From: Saccoglossus kowalevskii
Lineage: Eukaryota; Hemichordata; Enteropneusta; Harrimaniidae
Reading direction: 5' to 3'
DNA: 64,000 nt
Assembly: GCF_000003605.2 (NCBI RefSeq)
Contig: NW_003155241.1
Location: 299,468-363,467, forward strand
This document shows, one piece after another, positions 60,389 through 64,000 of this stretch. The position numbers and the translations under genes were made by a program. Numbering within the stretch: the stretch's first letter is position 1; each line of letters starts with the position of its first letter. The notes under the pieces were generated by a model. The model was not told the DNA's origin. It ran no database searches and saw nothing but the letters and a program-made list of their open reading frames with translations.

Positions 60389-60535
60389 AATGTCCTGTTA
60401 ATTTAAAGTTTTATCCTGCAAAATATTGTCCTGTGAATCGAAAATTATGCCCAATGAATTCAAAGTTTTGTCATGTGCATATAAATGTCCTGCAAAATAA
60501 ATGTTGTGTCGTGCGAATTTAAATTTTCGTTCCGA
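60389..60535. repeat. degenerate tandem repeat, period about 20 bp
   Basis: About seven imperfect units of the form ttttgtcctgtgaatttaaa, broken by substitutions and small indels. Non-coding. Confidence 0.65.
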
Positions 60536-61757
60536 AAGTTTGGAATTGTCCTGACAATTGTGGGCATCCGTAAGTAACCATCTAAAATATATGATTATCA
60601 CACGCAATCACTGTGCCAAGTGGAATGTTTTCGTGCAGAGATGTTTATTAATGCATTGTTGGTCGATCACCCCTGGCCTCCTATTGAACTCACTGGTATA
60701 TCACAGATTATTCTTGGGAAGTTAAACTTTCTGTTTTGTGGGAAACACATCAGTGATTGCAATGCGATACATTTTAAATAAATATTCTAAAATTGTTGGC
60801 CTGTCCCCCACGAACTCATCATTGTTGAGATTCAACGTAGAAGGGGATGTTTATAAAACGAATTCAGATTTTCAAGTGCGAATAATAAATGCTGTCTGAA
60901 CTTATAAAAACAAATCTGGCAAAATTTGAACGATGACCTTATACTGCATCAGTGAACCCACCTGGTTAAATCGTTTCTCGAATTAGAGCTCTCGGGTAAA
61001 AATGTTACGCCGTACAAATATTTCAGGTTTAAACATTTTGTCAACAGAGGGCGCTGTACAGTAGAGAAATAAGTGTTGTAGTGAAAAACAAATACTACTC
61101 GTGCGATTAATTATATCTACAAGTTTAGTTTAATAATAGACTCTAAACTCTGATATTAAATAACAGATTTAGAGTATTTAATTTTAGATATTCAAGTTGT
61201 ATACACAAATATAATTACAAGCAAATAATGACAAGCGTGCGTTTTGAATTACTGGTACGTACGATCAACTAAAAACGCGTGCTACCCCCCCCCCCCCCAA
61301 GAACGAGTACTATTTTGTGACAGTAAAAACATTTTTATTTCACGATAATACATAATTGTGCATACTATGTACGAGTATCGAACACAGAATTGAAGCAATC
61401 GTCAAGTTATCACTACTAACATTTTCAGATAGAATATTTAATTCACATAAAACACTTCATTGTTCTGTATGAGGAACCTTGATGTAGTAATGCATAAAAA
61501 AAGAAACTCGGTTAGTATTTGTAAATAAAAAATCAATATGCACAGAATAATTTCATCTACTCGTCTAATCAAAACAATCATATAAGCTAATAAAATAGTT
61601 ACGTAACTAATAATCGTTTATTATTTATCATATTTATATTCATATTTATATATTTATATGTTCATGATTTATTATATATTGACATTTATTGAAAAAAACA
61701 TAAATGTATGCAAATCGTCCGTTTAAAGCGCAAAGTTATCGTGCGTTCTAATTCCAT
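60536..61757. other. intergenic, nothing recognised
   Basis: A CTCF-like word CAACAGAGGGCGCTG lies at 61042-61056 and a C14 run at 61285-61298. Otherwise AT-rich. Confidence 0.4.
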
Positions 61758-61993
61758 TTAAAGGGGGTTCGTCACCTGCGCACGCGTGGGAATTGAGTCC
61801 CAATCGACGATAACAACACACGCTAAACGCGCAAAGGCTCATGGGTAGACGCTTGTTTGTAAACAATTACACCATTGACGCTGCAGGTCGGCGTCTTCTA
61901 CATTGCATTGGGACAGCGCTTCCTGTGATGACACAACGCAATGACACGCTATGGCCATCTGACGCATGCGCAGGTGATGACTCCCCCGCTATA
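61758..61993. mobile_element. MITE-A copy 3, with internal insertion
   Basis: Terminal repeats as in other copies, left TTAA at 61758, right end decayed to TATA. About 72 extra bases lie between aaacaat and tgacacgctatgg (about 61868-61941) compared with the other copies. Confidence 0.9.
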
Positions 61994-62168
61994 AACAATA
62001 CATTTACACACGGACACGGCGCGGCGCGGCACAACGTTGTAGTACTTTAAATGCATTATTGGAACACGTCTACCCCGTGAGGTATCATGTATAAATTGAG
62101 CTAATTAATATGCAACTCGGCCATTCTTTAACATTAAGATGCATAACAGTATGCCAAGAACTAATAAC

Positions 62169-62332
62169 TTAAAGCGGGAGGGTCGTCACCTGCGCATGCG
62201 CGGAAATTGAGTCCCAAGCGACGATAACAACACACGCTAAAACGCAAAAGCTCATGGGTAGGTGATTGTTTGTAAACAATGACACGCTATGGCCATCTGA
62301 CGCATGCGCAGGTAACGACTCCCCCGCTTTAA
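62169..62332. mobile_element. MITE-A copy 4
   Basis: Perfect TTAA on both sides (62169-62172 and 62329-62332), with terminal repeats AAGCGGGAGGGTCGTCACC and GGTAACGACTCCCCCGCTT. It is 176 bases from copy 3. Confidence 0.95.
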
Positions 62333-62865
62333 GGTGGGATGCTACTCGCGAGATTTTTTTACATATGCGCATATTTTAGCGCATATAGCAGTAGCAATAT
62401 TTTGCGTCAAAATCTGTCTACAATTCGTTTTAGTCAATAAAATGTGAACTTGGTTCACTGTCAATCTGTTTTTTTACGGTAAAATAATATGCATAAAATG
62501 CCATTTTTGCAGCGGTTTCCATATACCACAATAATAACACATTTTCTCGATAAAACCTAATAAAAGTATTTTCAGTGTGTTGATACTTCTAGATATCAAA
62601 AAGTACCCTGTAAAACACTGTATACATCTTTTCACCATATGTTACTAAGTAATATTTTGAGATATTGAGATATATCTGTTCCATAGGAAACAATGGTCAA
62701 ATGCCTTTAAAACAGACAAAACATGCTATTTTGAATTCATTTTGTACATCGATTTTCTCTGACCCCATTTTAGTCCATTTTTTCATCTTCGTGACATGAA
62801 TTATCAAACAAGTTTAAATAAAGAAAATGACAATGCGTTTACTTCTGTGTAGCATTCTACCTTAA
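62329..62865. mobile_element. element F, TTAA-bounded, 537 bp
   Basis: Starts TTAAGGTGGGATGCTAC and ends GTAGCATTCTACCTTAA (13 of 15 terminal bases inverted-matched). Its left TTAA is the right TTAA of MITE-A copy 4. Non-coding. The region after 63507 (agggtagaagcctag ...) looks related. Confidence 0.7.
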
Positions 62866-63307
62866 AGTGCATGTGAAATGGCTGCTATTTTCAAGCTTAA
62901 AATTATCCATTGATACATAAATATTAATATTTTTTATGTTTCTAAGCATAAACTATTTTTTTAAGTAAAAAAAGTGCGTTTTAAACTTCATTTGTGTGTA
63001 TTTTAAAACGACTCGGAGGCTCCTCATTAGCTTCTCATTTGCATACAGAAATTCCCCTTGTGACGTCAGAAGGGGAACTTGCTGGGGAACTTGCTGGGCA
63101 GCTTACCTGTCAAGTCGACAGCAAAGACAAATAGTACGCAAATTAGCTAATCAACCGCATATTTTAATCAAAAAATAATCAAAGTTGGGAATCATCGTTT
63201 TGCCTATTTATAATTTTCCCCACGCTTTGTACACTGCGACTAAACATAGTTAAATCATTTGATAACCTAACTGTTTTTAGGATTTGATTGCATTTGTGAA
63301 CTGTTAA
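62866..63307. other. unassigned, possible further TTAA element
   Basis: Begins directly at TTAA with agtgcatgtgaaatgg, similar to the words at 33103. It holds a short direct repeat, ggggaacttgctgggg, at about 63075-63100. No far end was found. Confidence 0.35.
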
Positions 63308-63427
63308 ATGGTGACGGTTGCCAGGGGTGGTCATTGCGTGACACAAATTCAAATTTTACACACATTGTATGCATCTTTATGGGATATATATCCAACATGA
63401 CATGCCAGGACAACCACTAACCTTTAA
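63308..63427. mobile_element. decayed MITE-C copy
   Basis: gggtggtcattgcgtgac, acacattgtatgcatcttta and the final accactaacctttaa follow the MITE-C order. It ends at the TTAA at 63424. Confidence 0.65.
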
Positions 63428-63507
63428 AAGGCGGTAATCGTCGTGCATCGAATTCCATGTACGCGCTATGAGTCCCACGATGCAGCGCGATAACCACTGC
63501 CCTTTAG
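63424..63507. mobile_element. MITE-C deletion derivative
   Basis: An 84-bp copy with both ends (TTAAAAGGCGGTAATCGTCG and ATAACCACTGCCCTTTAG) and about 45 interior bases deleted. It shares its left TTAA with the preceding copy. Confidence 0.85.
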
Positions 63508-64000
63508 GGTAGAAGCCTAGTCGTAATTTTTGACAAAATTGGTCATAAATCGCATGACAATGTTCAATAGTTTATTATGTACAATCATAAAGCTGATGTC
63601 CCTAGTACAATGAAATAGCATTATTTTGTGTGTTACAGTTAAGCCTTTTGAGAAACGTGTCCTAATATTTCTTGAAAATTGCTATTTTAGAACAATTCCA
63701 TAGAAAACAATGTTAAAGAAAAATTGCATTTGTTGATACTTATTAAAACCCAGATTTTTTAAATAATTCAGAAAAACAAAAAGTACTCCATCATTAAAAA
63801 TATATGATTTTTTTAGCCTCAGGCTAGGTTTTGAGATATTGCATAATATCTCTGCCATATGAACCTGTGGTAAAAGTGTTGTAGTAGTGACGAAATGGCG
63901 ACTTTCCACTAAAATACAACCATCATTTTTTCGAAAAAAAGGCTGGTGACCTCCAACTTTTTTTAGGTCAATATTCTTATATTGCCTTGGAGTAGAATTT
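63508..64000. other. possible element F relative, runs off the window
   Basis: Opens with agggtagaagcctag and shares phrases such as aaaaagtac and ttttgagatatt with element F. The right end lies outside the window. Confidence 0.35.

Overview
The window looks like AT-rich nuclear DNA of an animal, most likely a marine invertebrate. It has intron-split coding exons with GT/AG borders, decayed LINE reverse transcriptases, many short inverted-repeat elements with TTAA ends, microsatellites and two 50-N assembly gaps. No bacterial operon, rRNA gene or CRISPR array is seen. The phylum cannot be fixed from the sequence; a lophotrochozoan, hemichordate or amphioxus would all fit.

One host gene is well supported, on the + strand. 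It encodes a secreted fibrinogen-related lectin of about 300 residues: signal-peptide exon (two alternative copies, 6932-7015 and 8461-8556), one EGF-like exon (16657-16771) and a terminal fibrinogen C-domain exon (43511-44208). The intron phases agree (0, then 1), so the exons join without a frame break. The gene spans about 36-37 kb and its introns are filled with repeats. The promoter and first exon are present twice in a direct duplication of about 720 bp (6630-7345 and 8178-8890), which suggests alternative promoters or the start of a tandem gene family. This is probably an innate-immune type recognition protein, an inference from the domain family only.

Region by region. 1-6.6 kb: intergenic, with a foldback element, a decayed minus-strand LINE, CTCF-like motifs and half of a MITE. 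6.6-8.9 kb: duplicated promoter and first exon. 8.9-16.6 kb (intron 1): a 40-bp minisatellite, MITEs, a 45-bp Thr/Ser/Lys-coding repeat and a cluster of E-boxes. 16.6-16.8 kb: EGF exon. 16.8-43.5 kb (intron 2): a CpG-rich block with an unassigned 113-codon ORF, MITEs, an RT scrap, palindromic repeat elements and an N gap. 43.5-44.2 kb: fibrinogen exon. 44.2-64 kb: intergenic, with an L1/Tx1-like LINE carrying ORF1 and ORF2 remnants, another LINE tail, tandem repeats, and a cluster of TTAA-bounded MITEs that abut one another near 62-63.5 kb.

Most open frames elsewhere are short and unrecognised, and I do not call them genes. Family names for the mobile elements (A to G) are labels of mine, based on sequences compared by eye inside this window.
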